The notes: generated by a model from the letters alone, not told the origin. DNA of 21,198 nucleotides from JACRDV01 sp024860865 [NCBI: Methanobacteriota archaeon] (GCA_024860865.1 JACRDV010000096.1:1-21198); one strand, 5' to 3'. Positions 8,147 through 16,421 are shown, numbered from the stretch's first letter. A program made the numbers and translations.

Positions 8147-8704
8147 TTATTTAATAAGTTTGAGTTCTTTCAGTTTTTCAGCGAGTTTAGCAACAGCAAT
8201 TTCTGCATCTTTTGGATGCTTTGCCCCTGTACAGACAAGTTTGCCTGTGCTAAATATCAGAATTACAACCTTTGGCTCCTTTAACCTGTAAACTAAACCA
8301 GGAAACTGCTCAGGTTCATATTCAACATTTTCTAAACCAAGGCCAACAGCAACTGTGTTAAGGTCGAGCTCAGCTTCAAGCTCAGACGAGGAAACTATAT
8401 TTTGCACTTGAATGTTTATTACATCGACATTAAGTCCACCAATCCTCAAATTCTCAATGATTTGAGCAATTGATTTATTAACATCATCAATGACTTTCGC
8501 TCCAGTGCAAACTATCTTACCTGAGCTGAAAATCAGTGCTGCAGTTTTCGGCTCACTCAAACGATAAACTAAGCCTGGGAACTGTTCGGGCTCATATTCA
8601 ATATTCTTAAGTGCCTCAGCAACTTTTTCAAGTTCAAGTCTCTTATTTAGCGTTACAGATGCGACTATATTTTCAACTTTGATTTTATGCTCAATTTTTT
8701 CCAA
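8147..8704 (-). CDS. tbp: TATA-box binding protein (TBP)
   Basis: The 185-residue protein consists of the two direct repeats typical of TBP, about residues 9-88 and 100-180. Each has a VENIVAS/VQNIVSS strand, YEPEQFPGLVYRL, and IFSSGKIVCTGAK or IFSTGKLVCTGAK. It is the core archaeal initiation factor that binds the TATA box and recruits TFB. The length is normal. No ATG or GTG lies in frame upstream before a stop, and the first usable codon is TTG 8704. No ribosome site is visible before it. A 36-codon frame on the same strand ends 14 bases inside this start, so translational coupling is possible. It is monocistronic or paired only with that small frame. Confidence 0.97.
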   Translation of the reverse strand: MEKIEHKIKVENIVASVTLNKRLELEKVAEALKNIEYEPEQFPGLVYRLSEPKTAALIFSSGKIVCTGAKVIDDVNKSIAQIIENLRIGGLNVDVINIQVQNIVSSSELEAELDLNTVAVGLGLENVEYEPEQFPGLVYRLKEPKVVILIFSTGKLVCTGAKHPKDAEIAVAKLAEKLKELKLIK

Positions 8705-8801
8705 AAAAACTATCCCGCATGAAACTTTCTATTATGCCATGAATAACTAGATAACCTCCATTTTTAACTTTCGCAAAAATTGCTTCTTTTAGTGTTGCCA
8801 T
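8691..8801 (-). CDS. Possible 36-residue leader ORF overlapping TBP start
   Basis: An ATG at 8801 opens a 36-codon frame on the TBP strand (starting MATLKEAIFAKVK) that stops at 8691, inside the first codons of TBP. The composition is protein-like, but it is short, has no visible ribosome site and matches no family I recognise. It may be an upstream ORF coupled to TBP, a remnant, or chance. Confidence 0.2.
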   Translation of the reverse strand: MATLKEAIFAKVKNGGYLVIHGIIESFMRDSFFGKN

Positions 8802-9027
8802 GGTTAATCTATTTTCTCAATTTATGTTACATGGCGGAACGCTATGCAATAGCAACTTTACTTACGAGAAATACAAAGATATAAAGAAGCCTGTGCTTCT
8901 ATCCTGCGGCAGAAAGCCAAACCCCATAACTCAGGAAGAGGTTGAGCTGATTATGTCAGTTAGAAAAGAGCATCCCGCCTTGCGGCTTCTAAGGCAGCTC
9001 TTGCCTAAAGGACTGAAACATCCCTAA
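8800..9027 (+). pseudogene. 75-residue ORF, possible transposase N-terminal remnant
   Basis: The frame encodes 75 residues. The middle part (CGRKPNPITQEEVELIMSV, then RKEHP) resembles the helix-turn-helix linker of integrase-type transposases, where a basic GRxP segment precedes a helix and a KEHP motif. The family match is by eye only and weak. There is no ribosome site, the product stops where a transposase would continue, and the base composition is less AT-rich than in the neighbours. It lies beside a stretch of decayed sequence, which favours a remnant over a working gene. A small unknown protein remains possible. Confidence 0.3.
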
Positions 9028-9151
9028 CATCTAAGATACGAGAGCGTACCAATCTTTTATCCGGCACAAAAAGCAACTTGTTTTAGAGCAAAAGCCACTT
9101 TTTTATTTCATTGATTTTCCTTAGCTCGGTCGGCCTTTCTATAATAATGGT

Positions 9152-9173
9152 AAGTATAATATAAGTTATACTT
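9152..9173. repeat. Perfect 8-bp inverted repeat (hairpin)
   Basis: AAGTATAA and TTATACTT are exact reverse complements separated by six bases. CTTTC (9136-9140) and GAAAG (9176-9180) could extend the structure outward. It may be a terminator remnant, an element end or an operator; no neighbouring gene settles this. Confidence 0.45.
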
Positions 9174-9215
9174 TTGAAAGCTTACTGTCGGCTGACGATT
9201 GCAACTAACTAACGT

Positions 9216-9330
9216 TTCGAGCGTATCTGAAGTTCCGAGCGAAGCGAGGGATTTTGATGAGCGACCAAAGGGAGCGAACCGCATACCTTGTCCGACCCAT
9301 AGTGGCGAGCGGACGCGGTGAGCGAAGAGT
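9216..9330. repeat. GAGCG-rich low-complexity patch
   Basis: The pentamer GAGCG occurs at least six times in about 115 bp, partly as GAGCGAAGCGAG. GC content is clearly higher than in the surrounding AT-rich DNA. No RNA family is recognisable. It resembles the dispersed extragenic repeats seen in some archaeal genomes, but other copies would have to be found elsewhere in the genome. Confidence 0.45.
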
Positions 9331-9454
9331 TGACAAACTGCCTCATCATCCTTTTGTTCACGTTCACAGAAATTTTGGAATTTAGAACGCCATAGAATCT
9401 TAAAAGCGTTTTATACGAACCCTCCCAGTCCCATCACGCGTATAACATACCATC

Positions 9455-9645
9455 TCATATCCTCTTGGGTATCACATCTACTTTCTCAAAAAATTGTTGT
9501 GATGGTTTGCATATCTCAGCATTTGTTATTTTAGTCAACCGCCCATCGGGAGAAACATAAAATAAATTGTAAGCATTTACGAAGCCAACATAGAGAAAAA
9601 TTAGCAATAGCAATGCTAGATAGAAGAATATTTTTGTAGTATCAT
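9455..9645 (-). pseudogene. Frameshifted small secreted or membrane protein gene
   Basis: From ATG 9645 the frame reads MILQK and soon stops. If the run of five A (five T on the plus strand, 9631-9635) had one more base, the frame would continue for 64 codons as a hydrophobic signal-like segment (FFYLALLLLIFLYVGFVNA) followed by a short polar region with SPDGRLTKIT, ending at TGA 9455. A signal sequence joined in frame to a polar tail suggests a real gene broken by a one-base loss, or a sequencing error in a homopolymer. The family is unknown. Confidence 0.35.
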
Positions 9646-9926
9646 TGATACAAAGTATCTTAAAATTTTGACTTTATTTTTAAGATCCGATTTGAACTTT
9701 AGCCGAAAGTGCTTTTAAGAATACCCTTAATGAAATCGATGATCTTAGTACTTCATGCAAAGTTGTTAGAGAAGCGGAGATACCCGTATTCTTGTCAAAA
9801 AGAGAGAGCTTGTTCTAGTATGAAAATGCTACTTTCACATTTCTCCATAATTTGATAATGTCAGGTGCTAAATGCGGTTTATGGCGTATAATTAACTATG
9901 TTGGTATAAAAAATCTTAATAGAAGA

Positions 9927-12896
9927 TTATTTTATCCCTTCTTTCTGCATTATCCCTTCAGCAGCTAAAATCCCAGTTGCTGCAGCACCAACAATACCTC
10001 TAGAGAGCCCTGCCCCATCTCCAGCCACAAAAAGATTTTCAACAGATGTTTCTAGATTTTTTCCAACTTCAACTCTCATTGCATAGAATTTTATTTCAGG
10101 AGCATAAAGTAAAACAGAGTCAGAAGCAACTCCAGGTATGACTTTATCTAACTTCTCAAGCCCTTCTATAATATTTGTAACCACTCGGTGTGGTAAAGCC
10201 ATTGCAATATCCCCAGGCGTAACTGTTTTAAGAGTTGGCTCAATCCCAGATCTTGCTATCCTGTCCCAGTAGGATCTTCTTCCCTTTCTTAAATCACCTA
10301 ATCTTTGCAAAATTGGCTTTCCTCCTCCAATTGTTGTTGCAAGCTCAGCAATTGACCTTCCATATGCTGTTGTATCCTCAACTGGCTCAGTTAATTGAAC
10401 TCTTGTTAAAAATGCAAAATTAGTATTAGGCGATTTAATATCTCGCAATGAATGACCATTAACTCCAACAAATCCATCGTACATTTCTCTTACCACATAA
10501 CCTGACCAATTGGTACAATTATGAATTACAACTGGTACATTACCAACTACAAATGTCCGATAAGGCGGAATTGAAAAGTCATAAACTGGACCCTCGTAAT
10601 TAAAGACTTTAATTCCAGTTATTTTTGTATCTAGCAATGGTTCATTCGAAAAAAGATCTTTCATATATCGAGGAGTCTGAACTTGTCTCCAGTACTTTGG
10701 TTTGTGACTTAATAGATTTTTTATTCCTGCACCATCCATGGCTAACATTTCTTTTGCAAAATTAATTTGATGCGCTCTTCCGCCAACATAAATATAATGT
10801 TCAAATCCTCGGCGGAAAATTTTTTGATTTGGAGCTGCACTCAATGTATTCTTTCTATATGTTATAGGATAACCTAGTCGCATGAGTAAATATCCTAATT
10901 GAGCACGAAGCATTTTAGAAGTTGTCATATAATAAACGCCAGTTCTCCCGACATGCCAATCTCCCTTAAAAAGTGCCTTCAATAGGCTAAATATTATGTT
11001 TTTATCAAAGTTGAAAATATATCTTGGTAATTCTTTATTTTTTGCTCCACTTGGAATTCTGAAGACATATTTTAATAATAAACAATGCAAAAGGGATGGA
11101 AAAGTGACTTGGTTATGATAACGACTAGTTAAATAATGCGCAACATCTTTTCCAATAATCTTCATGCTTTGTATGATTTCTTCTCTAATTGTTTTGCTAT
11201 TATTTGTAAAAGCGATGAAATAATTATGGTGATGTAAATTAAAATTGTAATTTCCATCTGAAACAAAATAACCCAAAATTCTTGCTAGGTCGCGCGTAAT
11301 TGGTAAAATAACAGGCAGCTCAATAATACTACCGGTAAGTCCAAGCCTAAATTTTCTATAATAAGAATCCTTAACGCCATATTTTTCTATTAACTTAATT
11401 AACTTTAAAAATCTCAGTCTGTTATGGTCATATTTGCAATAGAGTTGCTCATAGGTCGCTGTTAGATCCTTTCGCTTAATCTCATCAATATAATCTTCAG
11501 TGCCTCTAACAATTATCTTAGTTAAAAATTTTCTCGGAACATATTTCTTAAATTCTTCAATCAAATTTAATTCAGCAATGATTTTAGCCGTATCTGGCAA
11601 ATTGCGAATTCTTGGCAGGAGTTGACCGGTTTTAACTTCAGTAGCTTTTTTTGGTGTATACTTTAAAATAGGGTCTTTCACCCACTTATAGAAAACGAAT
11701 TTACCTTGCATGCTTTTCCAGACGTATCCGTGCTTTAGTAAATGTTTTAATCGTTCTCTAACTAATGCAACATGAAGTCCAATTTTTTTTGCAATTTCTT
11801 CTGAGCGCACTAGCCCGCTTTTCCTTAAAAGTGTAAGTATCGACATTTCTTCTGGTGTTATATTATCACGAATGAGCAATAAGTGATCAGCAGTTACGCA
11901 AATCTCGCCTCCTTTGAATAACTTCAATCTTACCATTTTACCCTTATAAAAGCGCTTAGTTTTGCATTCTGGTTTTAGCATTTTGATTTTTTTATTATCT
12001 AAATCAACAGAAGCTATGCTCGCTCCACTTGGAACATTTTTAATTCGATCAATATGTAATATGCCATTATCTTCGTAAAAGATCGGTTCATTTGGATGGA
12101 GGCAGAAGGTGCGAACGAAATCATCGTAAGTTTCAGTAAAAATATGAAACTTTGGATCGCGATTGATCTTAATAACCGGTTCAATTACTATATTTGGTAC
12201 TTCTACTCTAACCCCAACATCAATTGGCTCATGAGAAAATTTGATTCCTAATGAACTTGCTTTTTGCTCCAACCAATTTGCTCCGATCCTACCTGTAGCC
12301 GCGATGATGTACTTGCACTTAATCTCTTTTCCATTTATACGAACAAATCCTTTTCCAAAATCTTCAACTTTGGTATCAGCAAGTATCTTCACACCATTTT
12401 TTTCTAAAGTGTTTTGGATAGCTTTCAAAACTTTTGGGGTATAGTCCGAACCAACTAGCCTTTGTGGAATTTGGATGAACTTAACTCCAGCAGCAGCTGC
12501 TTTTCTGGATAACTCGAGCGCTGTATTGCTCGGCTCATAAAGCTCATTAGGAGCTCCATGCTTCAAAAAAACATCATCAACTTTCTTAACCAAATCCCAG
12601 GCTTTTTTCTCATTTTTAGTTAGATCTATTAGGTTACCACCGATATCTGGCCTTAAATTTAAAATACAGGATGAAAGCCCGCCAGCCCCTCCAACTCCAG
12701 ACATAATATTGCATGGCTTACAGCGTTTGCATTCGCCAATTGCTACTCCAATTATGCCTGCTGGACAATTGCGTTTATCGACCGGTTTACCTTGCTCTAA
12801 AACCAAGACATTCAGTTTGCTTTTCTCAGAAAGCTCATAAGCAGCAAATAGACCAGCTGGGCCTGCTCCGATTATCACAACGTCGGCTTTTTCCAT
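9927..12896 (-). CDS. FAD-dependent dehydrogenase (COG2509 type) interrupted by an intein
   Basis: The 989-residue reading frame encodes a flavoprotein of about 460 residues split by an intein. Residues 1-264 hold the dinucleotide-binding motif ([18 protein letters not shown]10-G15), a Cys-rich segment (C44, C56, C59, C62), the GVGGAGG loop and [12 protein letters not shown]. Residues 794-989 end with the second FAD motif [20 protein letters not shown]. This matches the uncharacterised FAD-dependent dehydrogenases of COG2509; the substrate is unknown. After splicing, residue F264 joins C794 to give RTF-CTNW. The gene is divergent from the HTH-CBS gene and shares its promoter region. Removal of the intein is needed for activity because it sits inside the catalytic fold. 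Confidence 0.92.
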   Translation of the reverse strand: MEKADVVIIGAGPAGLFAAYELSEKSKLNVLVLEQGKPVDKRNCPAGIIGVAIGECKRCKPCNIMSGVGGAGGLSSCILNLRPDIGGNLIDLTKNEKKAWDLVKKVDDVFLKHGAPNELYEPSNTALELSRKAAAAGVKFIQIPQRLVGSDYTPKVLKAIQNTLEKNGVKILADTKVEDFGKGFVRINGKEIKCKYIIAATGRIGANWLEQKASSLGIKFSHEPIDVGVRVEVPNIVIEPVIKINRDPKFHIFTETYDDFVRTFCLHPNEPIFYEDNGILHIDRIKNVPSGASIASVDLDNKKIKMLKPECKTKRFYKGKMVRLKLFKGGEICVTADHLLLIRDNITPEEMSILTLLRKSGLVRSEEIAKKIGLHVALVRERLKHLLKHGYVWKSMQGKFVFYKWVKDPILKYTPKKATEVKTGQLLPRIRNLPDTAKIIAELNLIEEFKKYVPRKFLTKIIVRGTEDYIDEIKRKDLTATYEQLYCKYDHNRLRFLKLIKLIEKYGVKDSYYRKFRLGLTGSIIELPVILPITRDLARILGYFVSDGNYNFNLHHHNYFIAFTNNSKTIREEIIQSMKIIGKDVAHYLTSRYHNQVTFPSLLHCLLLKYVFRIPSGAKNKELPRYIFNFDKNIIFSLLKALFKGDWHVGRTGVYYMTTSKMLRAQLGYLLMRLGYPITYRKNTLSAAPNQKIFRRGFEHYIYVGGRAHQINFAKEMLAMDGAGIKNLLSHKPKYWRQVQTPRYMKDLFSNEPLLDTKITGIKVFNYEGPVYDFSIPPYRTFVVGNVPVVIHNCTNWSGYVVREMYDGFVGVNGHSLRDIKSPNTNFAFLTRVQLTEPVEDTTAYGRSIAELATTIGGGKPILQRLGDLRKGRRSYWDRIARSGIEPTLKTVTPGDIAMALPHRVVTNIIEGLEKLDKVIPGVASDSVLLYAPEIKFYAMRVEVGKNLETSVENLFVAGDGAGLSRGIVGAAATGILAAEGIMQKEGIK
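10518..12104 (-). mobile_element. Intein with LAGLIDADG endonuclease and internal winged-helix segment
   Basis: The intein spans residues 265-793 (529 residues). It begins with Cys265, has the TADH block B motif at 335-338, and ends VVIHN with Cys794 as the next residue, the standard class 1 splicing set. Block F is near 766-786 ([16 protein letters not shown]). Two LAGLIDADG-type motifs ([12 protein letters not shown], 538-549; [13 protein letters not shown], 638-650) indicate a homing endonuclease; both keep an acidic residue. A winged-helix-like stretch (347-407) lies before the strand EVKTGQLLP, inside the splicing half. All motifs look intact, so splicing and endonuclease activity are both plausible. 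Confidence 0.93.
11676..11858 (-). other. Winged helix-turn-helix-like insert within the intein splicing domain
   Basis: Residues 347-407 of the precursor read as a typical MarR/ArsR-like winged helix: a helix starting [16 protein letters not shown], then [20 protein letters not shown], then [20 protein letters not shown]. It follows block B directly and precedes the Hint strand EVKTGQLLP, so it is placed in the splicing domain rather than in the endonuclease. Confidence 0.6.
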
Positions 12897-12966
12897 AAAA
12901 ATAGTTCCCTTGTCTATAGCAGCGCTTCCTACTCTTTAATTTTTCGAATGTAGAGTTGTTTGATTA

Positions 12967-12982
12967 TTATACATTTGTATAA
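12967..12982. promoter_or_regulatory. Operator-like palindrome, copy 1
   Basis: TTATACATTTGTATAA is a perfect 7-bp inverted repeat with a 2-bp centre. It lies upstream of the TATA box of the HTH-CBS gene and overlaps TATA-like sequence for the divergent FAD gene. It matches copy 2 at 13 of 16 positions. Confidence 0.55.
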
Positions 12983-12994
12983 AATTTAGAAATA

Positions 12995-13002
12995 TTTATA
13001 TA
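12995..13002 (+). promoter_or_regulatory. TATA box of the HTH-CBS/purP-like operon
   Basis: TTTATATA, preceded by purine-rich GAAAT that could act as a BRE, begins 31 bases before ATG 13026. This spacing places the transcription start at or next to the start codon, so the message is probably leaderless. Confidence 0.55.
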
Positions 13003-13013
13003 CATCAGTATAA
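12998..13013. promoter_or_regulatory. Operator-like palindrome, copy 2
   Basis: ATATACATCAGTATAA has half-sites TATAC and GTATA with a 4-bp centre. It overlaps the TATA box and is centred 31 bp, about three helical turns, from copy 1. A bound protein would block TBP and TFB. Confidence 0.55.
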
Positions 13014-13025
13014 TGTGGATTTTAC

Positions 13026-13628
13026 ATGCTGATCTCAGAGAAAATAACCAATGATATTATCAAAAGATACTTAAATGGCGAGAGCCCGCGACTTATTGCA
13101 AAAGATATAGGAGTCCATTATCAGACAGTATATTACCATCTAAAGAGAACAGACGCAATAGGTCAACGAAAGGAATTTTGGAAGAAAAAAGCAGAGGAGC
13201 TCGAAGATAAACTTGTTAAACTTGGCGAAAAAAATCTCGGCTTGCTGTTTAAATCCATGTCAAAATTTGTAAAACCAGTGCAATCAAGTCTTAATCCAAA
13301 TGATACTATTCAAGATGCTCTGCGAATAATGTTACAGGGAATACGACGAATCCCAGTTTTAAAAGACAAAAAAGTCGTTGGCACTTTGACTTCCATTGAT
13401 ATAATTAGAAACTTAACTGATTTAATTACTGGCGATAAAGTTAAAGAGGTTCAACATTATATGACCGAGCCAGTAATAATTAGTTCAGATAAAAATCTGA
13501 TTGAAGCTGCAAAACTTATGTGCGAAAAAAATGTTTCGGGTTTGTGGGTTATAAATAAACATGGTAAATTAATCGGCTCTATATCACAAACCGATTTAGT
13601 CTGTGCTATTGCTGATTTAATGAGGTGA
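13026..13628 (+). CDS. HTH-CBS domain regulator
   Basis: The 200-residue protein has an N-terminal helix-turn-helix (residues 7-41, with SPRLIAKDIGVHYQTVYYHLK), a short basic coiled linker (45-75) and two CBS motifs (about 81-134 and 144-198; GIRRIPVLKDKKVVGTLTSIDI and NVSGLWVINKHGKLIGSISQTDL). CBS pairs often bind adenine nucleotides. The protein is therefore likely a transcription factor that senses AMP, ATP or a related ligand. It is four bases upstream of a PurP-family gene, so a link to purine metabolism is plausible. Two palindromes in its own promoter are candidate self-regulation sites. Domain assignment is firm; ligand and targets are inferred. Confidence 0.88.
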   Translation: MLISEKITNDIIKRYLNGESPRLIAKDIGVHYQTVYYHLKRTDAIGQRKEFWKKKAEELEDKLVKLGEKNLGLLFKSMSKFVKPVQSSLNPNDTIQDALRIMLQGIRRIPVLKDKKVVGTLTSIDIIRNLTDLITGDKVKEVQHYMTEPVIISSDKNLIEAAKLMCEKNVSGLWVINKHGKLIGSISQTDLVCAIADLMR

Positions 13629-13632
13629 GAAA

Positions 13633-15000
13633 ATGATAGAAAGAAGAGAAATGCAAGAAATGGTTGCAAAATATAAAGAGCCTATAGTACTATCCATAGG
13701 AAGCCATTCTGCACTCGATGTGCTTGACGGAGCACGAGCATATGGTTTTAGAAGAATAGTGTATGTTCCACTTAAAAGAGCAAACATTTACTTAAGGCAT
13801 CCAATAGTTGGAGACCAAAATGAGGAAATTGAAGACTTGCCAGAAATTGTGAAAAGAGACTTAATCGTAACTAATGACGTTGCTCAAATTAAAAAGAAAG
13901 GAAATTGGAAGCTTGCAATTTTAATTGTAGATAGATATGATGACGTACTAAAAAATGAGTATCAAGATGCGTTTACTGAGCTTGAAACCATTCAAATCCC
14001 AAATAGAGCTTTTGCAGTTTATGTGGGAGGATATGCCTGCGAAAAAATCGAACGGAACTTTAAACTTCCAATACTTGGAAGCCGAAATTTGCTTAAGATT
14101 GAAAATCGAGAAGAAGTGAAAGAGAACTACTACTATCTTTTGGAGAAAGGAGGAGTTCCACACCCGGAGGAATATAAGTACAAAGTTATTGGAAGTGGAA
14201 TAGAATTTGAACAGGAAGTGCCTGGACCAGTTGTATTTAAAGTGCCACATGCAGTTAGGAGACTTGAAAGAGGTTTTTTGTTTGCAGCTAACGGAAAAGA
14301 AATGGAAAGAAAAGTGAGAGAGGCAATTGAACAGGGAGATATTGACCCAAATGATTTAAAGGATGGACGTGCTGAAGAATATGTTCCTGGAGTAACTGCA
14401 AATTTGAACTTCTTTCATTCGCCTATTGATGCTAAAGCTGACTTAGGAGAACTTTCAAAATATTATGAAAATAATTTAGGTACACAATTTATTTCAGTGG
14501 ATATGAGATTCGAAGCTACTCACGATGGAATTTCAAGAATGCATGCTAAAGACCAAATCCAATGTGATTGGAGTAAAACTCGATATTCAGAAACATTTGA
14601 AGTAGTCGCACATGGCGGAGAAAGCGTTAGAGAATCTTTGTTAAGATTAGTTTTTCCTATTGTGGATAAATTTGATAAAATTTGCAAAGAAGAGTATCCG
14701 CCAGGAATGATTGGTGCATATTGTATTCAGACTCTAATCACTTTTAGGCAGCAAGCTCTCATGGAAGGCGCTACCATTGGGGTTTATGATGTTCCAGAAG
14801 GAAAAAGAGTCACCGATTTTGATTTTGTTTGCCAGGATGTAGCAACAAGGTTAGGAGGCGGAACAAATGCTCACATGGGCCTTGGGGGGCAATATGGGAT
14901 CGTACTATACAATAAACAAGGAATGTCAATGGGAAAGAGAATTGCATTAGAGCTAAAAAAAGCTAAAGAGAAGAAAATGTTAGAAGAAATTGTTACTTAA
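13633..15000 (+). CDS. PurP-family ATP-grasp protein, long paralogue
   Basis: The 455-residue protein matches the PurP family (FAICAR synthetase, formate-dependent AICAR formylation in archaea): SIGSHSALDVLDGA (21-34) of the N-terminal domain, then EYVPGVTANLNFFHSP, VDMRFEATHDGISRM, PPGMIGAYC and finally CQDVATRLGGGTN (400-412) followed by GMSMGKRIA. It is about 100 residues longer than canonical PurP, and the metal-binding FEISAR-type Glu is Asp402, as I recall for the long archaeal paralogues. It may be a second FAICAR synthetase or an enzyme acting on a related substrate. A GGTGA ribosome site precedes ATG, four bases after the HTH-CBS gene. Confidence 0.85.
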   Translation: MIERREMQEMVAKYKEPIVLSIGSHSALDVLDGARAYGFRRIVYVPLKRANIYLRHPIVGDQNEEIEDLPEIVKRDLIVTNDVAQIKKKGNWKLAILIVDRYDDVLKNEYQDAFTELETIQIPNRAFAVYVGGYACEKIERNFKLPILGSRNLLKIENREEVKENYYYLLEKGGVPHPEEYKYKVIGSGIEFEQEVPGPVVFKVPHAVRRLERGFLFAANGKEMERKVREAIEQGDIDPNDLKDGRAEEYVPGVTANLNFFHSPIDAKADLGELSKYYENNLGTQFISVDMRFEATHDGISRMHAKDQIQCDWSKTRYSETFEVVAHGGESVRESLLRLVFPIVDKFDKICKEEYPPGMIGAYCIQTLITFRQQALMEGATIGVYDVPEGKRVTDFDFVCQDVATRLGGGTNAHMGLGGQYGIVLYNKQGMSMGKRIALELKKAKEKKMLEEIVT

Positions 15001-15248
15001 AATTTTTGTAAGTATTTAGCTCCTTCGTTTACTTAAGAAAAATCCTAACATTTGGTCTTCTACGAGTACGACCTATTTCTGTTTAAAGTTATTTTTCTTA
15101 TTGGATACTAGATATCTATTTATAAGTAGTTTCCAGTTGGAAAAAGAAGAATAAAATAAATATAGCTAAATCCGTACTAAAATTTTTTGTTAAATATCTA
15201 AATATCCACTTTTGTTATAAGGTTTAGGATTTTTTCTGGGTTAAAATT

Positions 15249-15710
15249 ATGTATGAAAGATTTGAAAAATTATTCAATAAAGTTATAGAATTAGCATCTA
15301 AAGAATACCCAAAAGATAAAACAAAATTCATTTTAACTCCATTAGACACTGAAACCTGGAATAAAACTATAACTTTAGAAAAAATTCCAACTGAAACATT
15401 AGCTTTTATTAACCTTAATCCATGCAAAAAAGAGGATAAAGAAGAACATTTTCATATTTATTTTAATCCAGAAAAATTGTTGCCATACTCTGATACAGAA
15501 ATTTTATATTTATTTTTACATGAGATAATTCATGGAATAGAGCACAATAAAATTTTTTTGGGAATTGCGGAGCGAGAGACTTATCCTATGCAACTTATAG
15601 AATCTATCGTAACCTTAAGAGCTAGACAAATTTTAGAAAGAAATAAAATTTTTCTCCAAGAAAAACAAATTCAAATGCTAGCTTCCAAATTAGCTAAAAG
15701 CATCAGCTAA
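15249..15710 (+). CDS. Small HExxH zincin-like protein
   Basis: The 153-residue protein has LFLHEIIHGIEH (zinc ligands His91 and His95, catalytic Glu92) on a predicted helix, followed by a second helix with QLIESIVTLRARQIL, where Glu118 could be the third zinc ligand as in gluzincins. No signal peptide or membrane segment is seen. Size and layout recall the archaeal minigluzincins, but this is a comparison by eye; an SprT-like or inactive protein is also possible. The start is ATG after an AT-rich upstream region without a clear ribosome site. It is convergent with the next gene, 11 bp away. Confidence 0.6.
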   Translation: MYERFEKLFNKVIELASKEYPKDKTKFILTPLDTETWNKTITLEKIPTETLAFINLNPCKKEDKEEHFHIYFNPEKLLPYSDTEILYLFLHEIIHGIEHNKIFLGIAERETYPMQLIESIVTLRARQILERNKIFLQEKQIQMLASKLAKSIS

Positions 15711-15721
15711 CTGATTTGTTG

Positions 15722-16195
15722 CTATCTATACATAATATCCCAAATTTCTAGCTCTGGTCTCCTTAATTTAGGCGGCAAGGGCATTCCCTTTAAATGAATG
15801 TACAAACCAGTTTCATCCCTGACTATATAATAGTGCAAATAATCAAGAATCATTAAAATATCTTTTGGATATAGCACAAATTCCTCTACAAATTCTTCTG
15901 GTGTAAAACTTCCATCTGGCACTCTTGCTATGATAATCCCTTTAAAATTTAATGACCGATCTAAAATATCCAAATACTGCTCTTCTATTTGAACGCAGTT
16001 AATTGCCTTATTTGTTAACCAAAAAAGTTTATACAAATCTTTATAATCAAAAATTTGGCGTGTTAATGTGGGTAAAATAACAAATTCGCTATCTTCAAGC
16101 TCTTTTTGGAGTAATTCTAATAACTCTATCAACTTCTCTTTTGTTGGATTTTTCTCGGCTTTTAATATTTTTTCACTAACTTTTTCTTTATCCAA
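15722..16195 (-). CDS. Hypothetical protein, 157 residues
   Basis: I do not recognise the family. The protein has an N-terminal charged helical segment (about 1-35), then mixed alpha/beta sequence with FVILPTLTRQ and GIIIARVPDGSFTPEEFVEEF, and a proline-rich basic end (PLPPKLRRPELEIWD). No signal or membrane segment. The middle part resembles proteins that read as small soluble enzymes or immunity-type proteins of the SseB kind, but I cannot support either. The start is TTG at 16195, preceded by AGGGA about five bases upstream; a stop lies in frame three codons before, so no other start is available. It faces the HExxH gene tail to tail. Confidence 0.6.
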   Translation of the reverse strand: MDKEKVSEKILKAEKNPTKEKLIELLELLQKELEDSEFVILPTLTRQIFDYKDLYKLFWLTNKAINCVQIEEQYLDILDRSLNFKGIIIARVPDGSFTPEEFVEEFVLYPKDILMILDYLHYYIVRDETGLYIHLKGMPLPPKLRRPELEIWDIMYR

Positions 16196-16421
16196 TCTCT
16201 TCCCTTAATTTACTCCAATACTCGAAATTTTGACTGCTAAAAACGTACATGAAGCATATTAGTAAATTAACTAGACTTTATTTAATATTGTTGAATTTGA
16301 TTTAGAATAATCTAAATTTTAAAATAACTTACTTTAATATAAATATGATACAATAAAAAAGAGCAAGCAGTATACTAAAAAATTTTAAATAAATACATCA
16401 ATAATTTTGAATATATAAAAA
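16196..16421. promoter_or_regulatory. AT-rich divergent intergenic region
   Basis: This gap separates the minus-strand hypothetical gene from the plus-strand TPR-like gene. A TTTAAATAAATA block (16384-16396) lies about 26-38 bases before ATG 16422, consistent with a leaderless promoter. Another TATA-like block (ATATATAAAA) touches the start codon and is too close to serve it. Confidence 0.35.

Larger units (their letters stand above)
9028..9926. other. Long non-coding, decayed region
   Basis: No intact gene is visible in about 900 bp. From left to right it holds a hairpin (9152-9173), a GAGCG-rich patch of unusual composition (9216-9330), a frameshifted small secreted-protein gene on the minus strand (9455-9645), and AT-rich sequence up to the FAD gene. 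A further protein-like stretch in another minus-strand frame follows the small gene, near 9380-9455. Together this looks like the scar of one or more lost genes or insertion elements. Confidence 0.5.

Noticed and set aside
8115-9025. TGAAACATCC occurring at both sides of the TBP region
   Set aside because: A 10-base match 900 bp apart is expected by chance in a window of this size.
9121-9135. TTAGCTCGGTCGGCC, similar to a tRNA D-arm
   Set aside because: No acceptor stem, anticodon arm or TTCRA box follows in a tRNA layout.
9255-9260. TGATGA resembling a box C of a C/D sRNA
   Set aside because: The first base is T rather than A or G, and no CTGA box D lies at a suitable distance downstream.
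9927-12896. The 989-residue frame as a domain fusion
   Set aside because: The middle part has Cys at its first residue, a TxxH block, LAGLIDADG motifs and a terminal HN before Cys, and the two ends join into one continuous flavoprotein, so it is an intein.
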